DNA from: Halocaridina rubra
Taxonomy: Eukaryota; Arthropoda; Malacostraca; Decapoda; Atyidae
Direction: 5' to 3'
Length of the DNA: 64,000 bases
NCBI GenBank assembly: GCA_037179515.1
Contig: JAXCGZ010007648.1
Location: forward strand, 1 to 64,000
The translations under genes were made by a program, and so were the position numbers. The notes beneath the pieces are model-generated. The model did not search any database, was not told where the DNA came from, and saw nothing but the letters and a program-made list of their open reading frames with translations. Shown in pieces: positions 48,878 to 61,484 of this stretch (positions within the stretch are counted from its first letter, which is position 1; every line of letters begins with the position of its first letter).

Positions 48878-50397
48878 CAGTCATCTGTTGCGAAGGCTGT
48901 TTATTTCCTTCTTCGAGTAGACTCCCTGCGAAGGTTGGGACTATATTGTAGAATTTGAGAATACAATATTGTGTATAGCTGCTTGTTGGGCCTTATATGT
49001 TACTCAGATATGATTCTCTTCCAATCTGTTCCAGTATGTATTCTTTGGACCAACACGAAAATGAGAATGGAACTACCTTTTTTATGGTTTTTATCAATTC
49101 TGGTTGTATTTAATATAAGTTCATGCATATTTTATTGTAAAAAAGAAGGTTACAATATTTATATATTATGAATTGACTGATATTCAGACTCATTTTCTGC
49201 TGTTAGGTCACGTGTTTATATGACATGTTAACCACGTTGTGAAGGCTGAGCTGATAATACCAGGAAAACACATGTTACATGCGTGCGTACACACGAACCC
49301 TCCTGTTCCGATCCCGCACGTAGTCCCCATATGCTTATTCTCACAGATAATGATTGTTCTCTCATAGATTTTGATATACATCTTTAAATATTTGTTTTTT
49401 GTTTATATTTTGCCCTAATATGGCAGACCTTTCTTAAGTCTACTTTATATCTTATCTGTAATTATATATATTTCCTTGAAGTTTTTAAACTTTTCACTCT
49501 TGTCATGAATCAAAGTCCTGTGTTAAATATCTTATGCACTACTTTATTTTCATTTTATTTTGGAAAGATGCCATTTCATTCTGACTTTAGAAAGGTGGCT
49601 ACACCACAGCAAAGAGATCTGAAGTAATAAGGCACTGAAACCAGGTAAAAAAAAGTCACAAGAAAAAGTCTAACCTAACCTAACTTGTGTATTTTTACCT
49701 GACTTGATTACCGGCCAAAAAGGCACTAACATATCCTAACTCATCCTCGCCTACTCAGGCACTTGCTCTGTGTGAAAAGAGTGAAAGAAAATCTTGGTGG
49801 GAGAAGTGCCAATCATCCATTATCCTAAGCCTGTTTTTGTGCTCCTTACTGCAAGGATTATAAGTGTCATTACAGCATATAATATTTATTGTTTTGTATA
49901 CTGGAGATTTCAGTTTAGCAATATTATTTTCATAGCAAAGTTAAATTTGCATTATTATATTTTTCATATAATTATTTATACCCTGGGCTTAAATACAATA
50001 GTTTATTTGAATTAAGGATATCAGCATATAAGGGGATCAGAAATATTGACGAAGAAGAAAAAGCAGACGGATATATCAAGGTCTTTTAGATATAACATGG
50101 GAAAAATCATGTGCTTGGATTAGCTTTCATAATACACATTTTCAGGTTATTTTCTCTTAAGAATGAAAAGTACTACAGTGCTGTATATGTTAATACTGCA
50201 ATACAGGTGAAAATATTTTAGAATTTGATGACTCAGTAGTGGAAGTACAATCAGGATGTTATTGATCCAGGTATTCTGTTCTGGGTATCCTTGTTGGAGA
50301 TGTAGTGCACACAGATTTGAACACATGTTCCTTAGATTTTCACAGTTATCCAAGTGTTCCTTCTGTCTACAGTTGGCTTTTATTTACTGTTTTATGT
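48481..50397. other. Unassigned region
   Basis: No recognised protein, SINE or LINE. Contains (AAT)n at 48835-48877 and a short TAACCTAACCTAAC run at 49671-49684. Short ORFs (49794-50015 plus, 50147-50353 minus) have hydrophobic or low-information content and no splice context that I can support. Confidence 0.45.
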
Positions 50398-50560
50398 GTA
50401 ACAATTAATCCTCATTCTAATGGGGACGGACACAAATATATTGGAGCTGGGAAATAAAGGCTGGATGTCCTTCATAACGTCCTGCAATGGTCTCGAACAC
50501 GGGTTTGTCTTTTTCCGAGTTGAGCACCGTAACATGTGTGCTACGTACATGATTCTAAAT
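50398..50560 (-). mobile_element. tRNA-derived SINE, family 1
   Basis: On the minus strand: a head GTAGCACACATGTTACGGTG with ACTCGGAAAAAGACAAACCC, box B GTGTTCGAGACCATTGC, body ACGTTATGAAGGACATCC...CAGCTCCAATAT...TTGTGTCCGTCCCC, and a terminal hairpin CCCCATTAGAATGAGG. Confidence 0.78.
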
Positions 50561-51208
<648 letters not shown>

Positions 51209-51245
51209 CTTCAATAAACAGTATTTGACTGAAATTCACTAGTCA

Positions 51246-52505
51246 GTCAATTTCACTGACTAGCATAGTTTGCAGTTTTAGAATAACTTCTGTGAAAACA
51301 TTTCTTTTCACTTAGAGTCCATCAGTCATTTTGTCAGTGGGAAGGCATGGCTACAGAGAAGGCTAGTCTGTTCTTACAAACCAACTGAAATTTTATGATG
51401 AGGTAGGTCTAGTCTTATAAGTAAGAGAAGACAGCGCAGATTACATATTCTTAGGTTTTCAAAGGGTATTTAATTCAGTCCCACATAAATGACTTACTGA
51501 GAAGCTGCAAGTAATGACAAGACTAAGTTGAAAGTTTCTTGAAGTGGATAAAAACTTAGTTTAGAAGATAGGGAGCAGACGGTTAGAGAAAGACATGCAG
51601 TATGAGACTGAAGGAAGGTTAGCAGTGAGGTTCCACAGGGATCAGCTGTAGGGCCACTTCACTTCCGTATATATGAGTAAAAGATCTGCTGGAGTCATTT
51701 TAACTGGTGTGCAGGTGTTTCATTGATTGTGAAGAGAGTAAAAGACAAAAATATTGGTAGAACTTAAGGAAAACTTGTATAATCCACATGATTGGTTGGA
51801 CAAGTGGCTAATGAGACTCAATAATTCAAATTGTGAAATAACGAGAATGGACAAGTGTCCAAGAAGGCCCCTGCTTGGGAATATGATGGCAGGAGTGGAA
51901 TTTCATGAATCTGCAAATGGTAAAGATTCAGAAGTATATGTATTAGCAGAATTGTGTCTGGAAATACTTATACATGATATGGTAAAGGTATCATAAGTTT
52001 CATTAGTAAATATAAGGCTGCTTGAATAAGCAGCATCCTTTTAGAATCTGCACTTAAAAAAGCATAGAGCAAATTCGAAAAGTTTAGACATGCTACAAAG
52101 CTGGTGCCAAAGCTATGAAAAATTAAATATAAGGAATAGCTGAAGGAGTTAGACTTGCCACCAATAAAGCAAAATGAAAGAAAAAGAATATGGTAATGTT
52201 TTATAAATTTCTCCATGGTTTTATATAGCGTTGATAGGGAGTGATACTCTGATGAGAGTAGCTCTATATCTGGAGGTCATAGTTTGAAGCTTCCTGAGAA
52301 GAAAATATTGATTTTAGGAATTTAGGAGATATATTTTAGTGTAAGAATAATTAATAAATGGAATTCGCTAAGGGAGGAAATGGTATGTACTAAGTGTATT
52401 CATTATAAGAAAGCATTTATCATTCTTACTATGGTAAGTGTTAGTTAGCAAAAAATATGAAACTGACCATGTCAGCATGTTACAAATATAGGGCTCTCTC
52501 ATGTC
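51246..52505 (+). pseudogene. Highly diverged CR1 copy
   Basis: Words of the CR1 RT are recognisable in order: ACTGACTAGCATAGTTTGCA, TCAGTGGGAAGGCATGGCTA, AAATTTTATGATGAGGTAGG, AGTGGATAAAAACTTAG, GAGGTTCCACAGGGATCAGC, GTCATAGTTTGAAGCTTCC, GGGCTCTCTCATG. Identity to the other copies is much lower, so this is the oldest CR1 copy in the window. No open frame of note except 51754-51996. Confidence 0.75.
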
Positions 52506-52572
52506 AGCAAAGTTAAATTAATTTAAATATTTAAACATTTTTATGCAATTGGAATACCCAAAACTACACACA

Positions 52573-53920
52573 CAGTTTCCTTGACCAGCATAGTTTGCAA
52601 AGTTATGGAGAAACTACTAAGGAAACATATCTCTCTTCACTTGGAATCCTTCAACTTTTTGTCAGTGAGGCAACATGGCTTCAGAGAAGGTAGATCAACA
52701 ATAACAAACTTATTAGAATTTTATGATGAGGTAAGCCAAATCTTACAGGAAAGAGAGGGCTGGGCAGATTGCATATTCCTAGACTTCCAGAAAGCGTTTG
52801 ACACTGTTCCACATGGGAGACTTATTAGGAAGCTGCAAGCAATGGCTAGAATAGGTGGAAATGTCTTGGAATGGATAAAAACTTACATAGAAGGAAGGGA
52901 ACAGAGGGTTAGAGTAAGACACTCAGTGTCTGAATGGAGAAGAGTTAGTAGTGGAGTTCCACAGGGTTCAGTTTTAGGGCCACTTTTGTTCCTTGTATAT
53001 GTAAATGCCCTACCAGAGTCTGTAAATTCATTCATGAATATGTTTGCAGATGATGCAAAGATTGTGAAGAAAGTAAAAAACGAGAACAATGGTAGAGAAC
53101 TTCAGGAGGATCTAAATAGTCTGCATGAGTGGTCAGAAAAGTGGCTAATGAAATTCAATACTTCAAAATGTAAGGTAATGAGAATGGGTACAAGTGCAAG
53201 AGGGCCCAAGCTTGACTACTCGGTGGCTGGAGTACAACTTCAAGAGACAGAAAATGAGAGAGATCTAGGAGTAAACATACTGGCAGATTTGTCTCCAGAA
53301 ATACATATAAATTGCATAGTAAGGGCAGCATATGCATTCTTATCAAATGTAAGGGTAGCCTTCAGGCACATGGACAAGGAAATGTTCAGAAATATTTATG
53401 TAAGCTATGTGAGGCCAAAACTCGAATATGCAGCCCCCTTTTGGAATCCGCACTTGAAAAAGCACATAGCTAAGCTTGAAAAAGTTCAAAGACATGCCAC
53501 GAAGCTGGTGCCAGAAATACGCAATCTCAGTTATGATGAGAGGCTGAGGGAATTAGACATACCATCACTCGAAGCTAGAAGAGTGAGGGGGGATATGGTG
53601 ACAGTCTTTAAATTCCTTCATGGTTATGATAGAGTGGATAGGGATCGATATTTTGATATGGCTGGCTCTAGAACTAGAGGTCATAGTTTGAAGCTTCGTA
53701 TTAAAACTTCTTTGCAGGATGTAAGGAAATACTTTCTCAGTGTAAGAGTAGTTGATAATTGGAATTGGCTAAGCGAGGAGGTAGTTAATGCTACCTCAAT
53801 CCATAGTTTTAAGGACAGGTATGATAAGTATCACTAAGTATAAAATGGAACCGATCAGGAGACGGGAAGATACGAGCTTTGGGCTCTTTCCCGTAAACAC
53901 AATTAGGTAATCACACACAC
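52573..53920 (+). mobile_element. CR1 plus-strand chain copy 1 (RT frame open, 418 codons)
   Basis: 5' truncated at GTTTCCTTGACCAGC, directly after ACACACAC. The frame 52581-53837 is uninterrupted, with CIFLDFQKAFD, GVPQGSVLGPLL, MFADDAKIV and the RATKLVPEIRNLSYDERL C-terminus. The 3' UTR and one tail unit end in ATCACACACACAAC at about 53920. Confidence 0.9.
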
Positions 53921-54597
53921 AACTGTAAGGTAATGAGAATGGGTACAAGTGCAAGAAGGCCCAAGCTTGACTACTCGGTGGCTGGAGTACAACTTCAAGA
54001 GACAGAAAATGAGAGAGATCTTGGAGTTAACATACTAGCAGATTTGTCTCCAGAAATACATATAAATGGCATGGTAAGGGCAGCATATGCATTCTTATCA
54101 AATGTAAGGGTAGCCTTCAGGCACATGGACAAGGAAATGTTCAGAAATATTTATGTAACCTATGTGAGGCCAAAACTCGAATATGCATCCCCCTTTTGGA
54201 ATCCGCACTTGAAAAAGCACATAGCTATTTCTGGTGCCAGAAATACGTAATCTCAGTTATGATGAAAGGCTGAGGGAATTAGACTTACCATCACTTGAAG
54301 ATATAATATTGAGGGGGGAAATGGTGACAGTCTTTAAATTCCTTCATGGTTATGATAGAGTGGATAGGGATCGATATTTTGATATGGCTGGCTCTAGAAC
54401 TAGAGGTCATAGTTTGAAGCTTCGTAAGAAAAGTTCTTTGCAGGATGTAAGGCAATACTTTTTCAGTGTAAGAGTAGTTGATAATTGGAATTGGCTAAGC
54501 GAGGAGGTAGTTAATTCTATCTCAATCCATAGTTTTAAGGACAGGTATGATAAGTATGACTAAGTAGAAAATGGAACCGATCAGGAGACGGGAAGAT
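53921..54597 (+). mobile_element. CR1 plus-strand chain copy 2 (tail missing)
   Basis: Starts at TGTAAGGTAATGAGAATGGG, immediately after CACACACAAC of the previous copy. Frames 53933-54250 and 54234-54563 are separated by a deletion of part of the LEKVQRHATKLVP block. It stops in the 3' UTR at GGAGACGGGAAGAT and passes directly into the next copy without a tail. Confidence 0.87.
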
Positions 54598-55036
54598 TTC
54601 AAAGATATGTCACGAAACTGGTGCCAAAAATACGCAATCTCAGTTATGATGAGAGGCTGAGGGAATTAGACTTACCATCACTCGAAGCTAGAAGATTGAG
54701 GGGGATATGGTGACAGTTTTTAAATCCCTAAATGGTTATGATAGAGGGGATAGGAATCGATATTTTGATATGGCTGGCTCTAGAACTACAAGTCATAGTT
54801 TGAGGCTTCGTAAGAAAACATAATTGCTGATGTAAGGAAATACTTTTTCAGTGTAAGAGTAGTTGATAATTGAAATTGGCTAAGCGAGGAGGTAGTTAGT
54901 GCTATCTCAATCCATAGTTTTAAGGACAGGTATGATAAGTATCACTAAGTACAAAATTTAACAGATCAGGAGATGGGAAGACACGAGCTTTGGGCTCTTT
55001 CCCGTAAACGCAATTAGGTAATCAATAAGGTAATTA
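54598..55036 (+). mobile_element. CR1 plus-strand chain copy 3
   Basis: Starts at TTCAAAGATATGTCACGAAA in the RT C-terminus, is frameshifted (GAGGGGGATATGG lacks one G), and ends with two decayed tail units at 55009-55036. The left end of Tigger copy 2 adjoins the tail. Confidence 0.85.
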
Positions 55037-56482
55037 CACAGGGGGTCCCCTTAGAATGACGTTCCAAGTTATGTTGCTTCACAGATATGTCAGAGGCCAA
55101 TAAATAATTAATAAATAAATTTTTCGACATACCAGGGTAGTTTGGTAAATTGAAGCAAAACAGTTTGTGAGTGCGACATCTGAATGAACAGCCTAGCAGC
55201 ACAGCTGTATTAGTATATATCAAGTTACTTGCTTTATTTATTTATTTGTTTATGTATTTGGTTATATTGAAGGATTATTTTGAATTTAAAAAAATACTAA
55301 ACAGCCGTAAATATAATTTTATGTGAAATACTATGTTGAGCATTGTGTAAGAATATGGTGTCTCGCAGCATTAGAAGAGGAAAAAGAATTACCACTCAAT
55401 TTGCTCTTTCGTTCATTTCTCTTGTGTTCGCTCATTACTGACATTACTATTCCACCCAAGCATAGCGTCAGTGCTGTGAAGAAAAGAAAGACCATCACCA
55501 TGGAAATTAAAACTGACATAGTAAACGGCGCTGAAAATGGAGAAATTACTACGAACATTGGCCTCAATCTTGAATTAGCCCATACGACCGTGGCCGCAGT
55601 CACTAAAGACGAAGATCACATCAGTGACTACGTGAAAGGTTCGACTCCTATGATGTCCACTGTGATCACTAGGCAGCGTAGTTTCCTTATGACTGAGATG
55701 GAGAGATTGCTAGTGCTTTGGCTTGATGACCAGAATCAATGGTGTATCCTGTGAGCCTCATGATAATACAGGAAGAGGCTAAAATATTAATTGAAGCCTG
55801 GAAAAGAGGTAAGGGGGAAAGGAGTCCAAGTGATGAGTTTGTGGTCAGTAAGGGTTGGTTTAATCTTTTTAAGGCTAGTGCTAATTTGCATAAGATAAGA
55901 GTGCAAGAGGAAGCTGCTAGTAGTGATGAGGGAGCAGCATGAGGGTTTCCTATTGCTTTGGCTGAGATAATAAGGGAGAGGGGTTACCGTGCCTCTGGCA
56001 TGTTCTGTAAGCGTGTGCCTATATAGTTGTACATACATCGCCAAGGAGAAGACTGCACCAGGCCATAAAGTCAGCAGGAGAGACTGACTTTGCTTTTGGG
56101 GGCTATTGCTGCTGAAGCCCTTGGTTTATTTGGCAGAAAACCGAAGGACGCTCAATGATGTTTGAATATTCCAGTCATCTGGAAGTCGAACAAGAAGGCT
56201 TGGATAACCCTTCAAATATTTTAGGACTGGTTCAGCAACCATTTTGTGCCTGAAGTGGAGAGGCAATGTGCCTCCAAGGGTCTGCCTTTTAAGGTGTTGC
56301 TAATTCTGGACAGTGCCCCTGGTCACACACCCCATATGGATGACTTTTGATATGTATTGAAAATAATTGAGAATCAGCACTCCTCCCTTATTCTGTATTG
56401 TTTTTGTTATTTCTACTTTCCCTATTAATGCAGGGGATGACGTATTCACCTAACACTACCGCATTTTTACAGCCAATGGGTC

Positions 56483-56500
56483 ATAATAATAATAATAATG

Positions 56501-56550
<50 letters not shown>

Positions 56551-56565
56551 TAATAATAATAATAA

Positions 56566-56596
<31 letters not shown>

Positions 56597-56600
56597 TAAG
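56483..56600. repeat. (AAT)n microsatellite inside Tigger copy 2
   Basis: About 38 AAT units with GATAAT, TTAATA and AAAATAAT interruptions. Confidence 0.95.
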
Positions 56601-56611
56601 CTTTATTTCCA

Positions 56612-56783
56612 TCATACAATGGGTATTCATCAGCCTGGGCAAGCCCTAAACCCCCACTGTGGTGTCCAGCCACAGCAGTAACCTGCCAATAAACAGCTTA
56701 AACTCTCGGTCTTGGATGGGGACTGATCTCTCGACCTCGTGAATGCAAAACCAGTGCATTACCACTGTACTAGCCAGAAGGCC
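56612..56783 (-). mobile_element. tRNA-derived SINE, family 2
   Basis: The minus strand starts GGCCTTCTGGCTAGTACAGT with box A and an anticodon-arm segment TTTGCATTCACGAGGTCGAG, box-B-like GATCAGTCCCC, and the body GACCGAGAGTTTAAGC, GGTTACTGCTGTGG, CACCACAGTGGGGG, GGGCTTGCCCAGGC. Inserted within the transposase of Tigger copy 2; (AAT)n is the reverse of the SINE's (ATT)n tail. Confidence 0.85.
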
Positions 56784-57886
56784 TACTACCTCTGAAGGAC
56801 AATTGCTATGGCTCTCAGGGCAACTGAAAATGACAAGAACTTTTCTCTCAATGATTTCTGGAAGTCGTACAATATTCTTCAGGGTGTGAAGAATACTGTT
56901 AATGCTTGGGAGGAAGTGAAGCAAATGAACTTGAATGGGGTATGGAAGAAAGCATACCCTTGTTTTGTGAATGACTTCCGAGGCTTTGAGGAGACAATTG
57001 AGGCTGTAACTAATAACGTGTTGCACTGAGTAAGGAGCCCAAGTTGGAGGTGGAGACTGATGATGTAAAAGAGCTTCTGGAATCTCATGGCGAGGAATTA
57101 TCTGCCAAGGACCTCCTTCACCTGGACAAGCAGATTGTTGAAGAGGATGAAGAATTACCAACCTCAGATCCGAAGAGAAGCACAACCAAGAAATTGGAAT
57201 AAACGCTTGCCTTGGTAGAGAAAGTGTTGGCAAAGCTCGAGGCTCAGGACCCCAACATTGCTAGGTACATTAAGTTCGAGAGATGGATCGATGATGCCCT
57301 GCAGTGCTACAAGGAAATATATGAGGAGAAGAAAAGGGCATCCTTCCAGACTCGCCTTTACCAATTCTTCGTGAAGGTAGAGTCCCCACCTACAGATCCT
57401 GTACCCTCTACCTCAGGTGCCTCTACCTCCATAGACTCACCTGCCCCAGTACTTCCATTATGTGCTGTATGTTCTTTTACCTCTCCAGACTCACCTGTCC
57501 CAGTCTCTTCAGCACTAGCCTCTCCAGCTTCCACTTCCCAATAAGCCTGTCTCTCCTCCCTTGCAACGCCCCTTCCAGTGTGCAAACCGACCACATGAGT
57601 AAAGGTAAGCAATATTGTACTGTATAATGTACTGTTTTGTGATGTGTAATTTTACTATTTTTGTTTTAGATTATGCAAGTAAAGGTAAGCAGTGCTGTTA
57701 AGTTTAATTTTACTATTTTTATATCTTAGATTAAGAACTTAGATTATTTTTCTATGTTTTAGACTATTAATTTTTAACATGGGTTGGGGGACCTAGGTTC
57801 GAATATAGGAGTTTTTCATCTTACGTCGAAATTCGACTTAAGTCAGCTCTCAGAAATGAAACTCCGACGTTAAACAGGGACCCCCT

Positions 57887-58050
<164 letters not shown>

Positions 58051-58237
58051 TCACATATGTTAATGTTTTTTTTTTTTATTACTATTGGTGTCTATATAGA
58101 TAGGGATTAGAATTAAATGTGAAAACGAGGACACGAGTGAGATTGGGAGAAACTGTAATATGAACAAAAAGGCATTCAGAATGAATCCATTCATTCATAG
58201 TGAAGCAGTTAGCTTTGAGGTTGGCTTTTTTCTTATA

Positions 58238-58318
58238 CCTTCACTGGTGTAGTTGGTAGCACCTTGGCACAGTAATTATGTGTCTTAGGTTCGAGTCCCA
58301 GTCAGGGGTAAAATATAA

Positions 58319-58394
<76 letters not shown>
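58238..58394 (+). mobile_element. tRNA-derived SINE, family 4, with (TA)n tail
   Basis: Head ACCTTCACTGGTGTAGTTGG, box A TGGTGTAGTTGGTAGCACC, box B GGTTCGAGTCCCAGTC, then GGGGTAAAATATAATTCA and (TA)n 58320-58394. Very short. No acceptor-stem pairing is evident, so a tRNA pseudogene or SINE rather than a tRNA gene. Confidence 0.65.
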
Positions 58395-58395
<1 letters not shown>

Positions 58396-58472
58396 CAAAT
58401 GCTTATTTCCCATATGTTATCAGTTTTGCAGTGTGTTTTGGACATATGTTTTCTCATACTTTTTATAAAGTC

Positions 58473-58528
<56 letters not shown>

Positions 58529-58814
58529 AAATGCTAATTATTATTCTTAAATCTTTATTGATGTTGAAAAGAGAATTTTATTTTAATATGCCTCGAATTT
58601 TCTGACAAAATAACTGAAAGAATATGTAAAAACTTGACAGGATATGATGAATATCTCTACCTTACCGGACTTTATACAGTTGTGGCTACTCAGCAGTCAT
58701 CAGATTAACATAATTTATTCTGTTGGCTGGCATGAGAGGGTGTGATGTATAAAAGATTAAAAAAATATATATATAAGAACTGCTTTTTCTTTGAAGAAAA
58801 TGTTTTTTTTTTTA
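58395..58814. other. Spacer with (ATT)n
   Basis: (ATT)n at 58472-58528; otherwise unassigned AT-rich sequence. Confidence 0.5.
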
Positions 58815-58975
58815 ATGCTTTATTAATGCTATTATTCACCATTTGGGGGTGGACACGGATGGACGAAGCTGGGAATAAACCTGATATGCCCTCCCTAAGA
58901 CCCTGCTGAGGGCACAAAATGGGTCCATCACCTACCGAGTCGAGCATATTACCACTATGCTACAGCAGTCCTCTT
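58815..58975 (-). mobile_element. tRNA-derived SINE, family 1
   Basis: On the minus strand: head CTGTAGCATAGTGGTAATAT with box A, CTCGACTCGGTAGGTGATGG, body CAGGGTCTTAGGGAGGGCAT, CAGCTTCGTCCATCCGTGTC and CACCCCCAAATGG at the 3' hairpin. Confidence 0.75.
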
Positions 58976-59342
58976 TCTTTTGTAATGAGTATAAGCATCA
59001 AAAAAAGTTGTCAGTCACCTGCTTCTATCTCTTAAAATGTCATTGGGATAAATGATACTGGGTTTTCCCTCTTTTTCTTCCTTTTGTACATTCAAAATAC
59101 AAATCCTATTCAGTTTATAAAATCCTCCTTTGCTGTTTAATGGAAAACAACATATAAGAGAGCATATACTACTGGGAATGTAAAATTCTGGGTTAGAAGA
59201 ATATAATATACTGCACATATAAAATTCTCCTTAAGGGAAAACAGCATATCATTCAGGTCCTACTCTGCAGCAATAAGAGAAAAATATCTTGAAATCCCTT
59301 GGAAACGTATGGTATGCTGTAGAAATCTCCATTCCTCATATA
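58976..59342. other. Unassigned spacer
   Basis: No recognised feature; short ORFs only. Confidence 0.45.
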
Positions 59343-59571
59343 CTTTCCTTGGTGCTACATGAGCGTGCAGTCTATGTCACTATCTGTAGTCTGTTACACC
59401 CTAACCTAACCTAACAAGCTTAGGTTAGTTTTGTTAGGTCAGGTTAGGGTACAGTAACGTCCCGATCTAACCAAACTTATCTAACCTATCCTTGTTAGGT
59501 CATATTAGGCTAGGGTACAACCGACTACAGATAGTGAGGTAGACTGCACACTACAGTAGCACCCTCTCCTT
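59343..59571. mobile_element. 213-bp foldback MITE with telomere-like motifs
   Basis: Terminal inverted repeats start GGTGCTAC (59351) and end GTAGCACC (59563). They are nearly complementary for about 65 bp (GTGCAGTCTATGTCACTATC and TGTAGTC against GACTACAGATAGTGAGGTAG and ACTGCAC). The middle holds CCCTAACCTAACCTAAC and TTAGGTTAG runs. The flanks CTTTCCTT (59343-59350) and CTCTCCTT (59564-59571) match at 7 of 8 bases, consistent with an 8-bp target duplication of the hAT type (inference). Confidence 0.8.
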
Positions 59572-59767
59572 TGAGTAGTGAGGATCTGTATCGTCAGATA
59601 TGACATCTCGATTTGTATGAGGGTTGTATGGTGAAATGACAGCTTCCCTCATGTTTTGATTCTCTTCCTATTAACTTTGAGGCCTTTCTTGGCCTGACCT
59701 ATAAACTCTTGTGACTTCACCATCATATTGGGGAGGTTGTCATGTGTCTGATGTCACCCTTACCTTT

Positions 59768-59935
59768 TTGTGAGTATGACACCAGGACGGGCATAGAAAC
59801 TTACCCTTATTGGGCCAGGGCACCAGGATAGCATGTAAGAAAAAGTAGCAGCTTAACGACCTGACAGAAATAAGAGAGTAAAACGATGAAAAAAAAGACA
59901 TGCTTAAAGAATAGTCAAGTAATAAAGACTAACAT
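59768..59935 (-). mobile_element. 3' end fragment of LINE family J
   Basis: The plus strand reads TGTGAGTATGACACCAGGAC, GGGCATAG, CCCTTATTGGGCCAGGGCAC, then AGCAGCTTAACGACC and AAGACATGCTTAAAGAATAG, the reversed terminal ~165 bp of the family. Confidence 0.72.
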
Positions 59936-59939
59936 ATGA

Positions 59940-60252
<313 letters not shown>

Positions 60253-60263
60253 TCCCTCTTTTT
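60253..60263 (-). promoter_or_regulatory. Polypurine tract
   Basis: AAAAAGAGGGA on the minus strand immediately before the LTR's TG, the expected plus-strand primer site of an LTR retrotransposon. Confidence 0.65.
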
Positions 60264-60398
60264 AAGAAGAAAAAAAAATAAGTTATCATCTTGAAAACGA
60301 AAAATAAATCACTCTTTGTAAACAACAAAATCATTATATTTAGAGGGTAAAATATTCCTTGTACTCCTTGTGATTCTCCTTTGAGGAGTGAAAGACTC

Positions 60399-61460
60399 TT
60401 AAACTCTGAGATTCTCACTTGTTGGGTTCACATGTTTATCCTGTGGAATTTCAACCTGTTGCTGACTTTGTACTACATTACTAAAATCTTCACTACTGTG
60501 ATACGAAACATTTCTTTCATTTGACTTATTAAGGTCTACTCTATTTCTTCTCAATAGACCAGCATCAGTTGAAATTTCATAAGATCTCTCGTCTAAACGT
60601 TCCTTCACAATACCTTTTTCCCAAGCTTTCTTTCCCATTACAGTGGGTTTTATTCTCACAACATCATCTTCCTGTAAAGGATCAAGATCTTTGGCATGCA
60701 CATTGTAATATTTAGCGGACCTGCTATTTCTATAATGTGTGTTAATCTTAATTTTATCTACATTGATCTCAGATGGTTTCAACAACTTTGAAGAAACTGG
60801 GAGAAGAGTACGTGTGCGTCTCCCTAGGCTTTTTTGAGCCGGACTGTATTCATCACTGTGAGACGGACAATTACGGTAGTCTAATATTGCCAAATAAGGG
60901 TCATTATTACTTTCTATGGCTTTTCTGAGTATGGACTTTGCAGTTTTTACAGCGGATTCTGCCTGTCCATTAGACTGAGGATGTTTAGGGCTTGACGTAC
61001 AATGTTCTATATCCCACACTCTTATAAAATTCTGAAATATATCACTTGTAAATTGAGTTCCACAGTCACTAACTAAGATGGAAGGAGTACCATACCTTGC
61101 AAAATGTGCTTTTAGCTTACGTATAACAGTAGATGCTTTTATATCTTCTAACCTATCAATTTCCCAGAAATTACTGAAATAGTCTACTGTTACAAGATAA
61201 AACTGATTACTCAATTCAAAAATATCTGTGCCAACTTTCTCCCATGGCCTATCAGACACTTCATGTGGCATAAGAGTTTCTTTCTGCTGAGCTTTTTGAA
61301 ATTTGCAACAGATTTCACATTGAGAAATATGTTCTTTAATATCACCATTCATACCAGGCCAATATACACACTCACGAGCCCTTCGTAGACAACTTTCTAC
61401 GCCAATGTGACAAGAGTGAATAGCCTGTTTAATTTCTTTCCTCAAATTGGCAGGAATCAC
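60399..61460 (-). pseudogene. Ty3/gypsy integrase (353 codons), cut off from pol by an in-frame TGA
   Basis: Carries the HHCC zinc-binding region (HSCHIGVESC, VYWPGMNGDIKEHISQCEIC), the DDE core (GTDIFELSNQFYLVTVDYFS, SDCGTQFTSDIF, HPQSNGQAESAVKTAK) and a C-terminal domain with VRIKPTVMGKKAWEKGIV. It is in the same reading frame as the upstream pol ORF, separated by one TGA at 61485-61487. Known role of the family: inserts the element's cDNA into chromosomes. Whether the stop is read through or kills the copy is not decidable here. Confidence 0.87.
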
Positions 61461-61484
61461 AACTCTATCACCTTTAAATAAAAG

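Larger units (their letters stand above)
55323..57544 (+). pseudogene. Tigger transposase, decayed, interrupted by a SINE
   Basis: N-terminal block 55490-55754 (KKRKTITMEIKTDIVNGAEN, the CENP-B N-terminal HTH with GLNLELAHTTVAAV), second HTH 55739-55942 (ILIEAWKRGKGERSPSDEFVVSKGW), DDE remnants 56030-56350 in broken frames (LLILDSAPGH-type), then microsatellite and SINE, then C-terminal blocks 56808-57029 and 57212-57544. The N-terminus is better preserved here than in copy 1, so the two copies complement each other for family description. Confidence 0.82.

Noticed and set aside
50147..50353. Minus-strand 68-codon ORF as a small gene
   Set aside because: No domain, no splice or promoter context, AT-rich surroundings.
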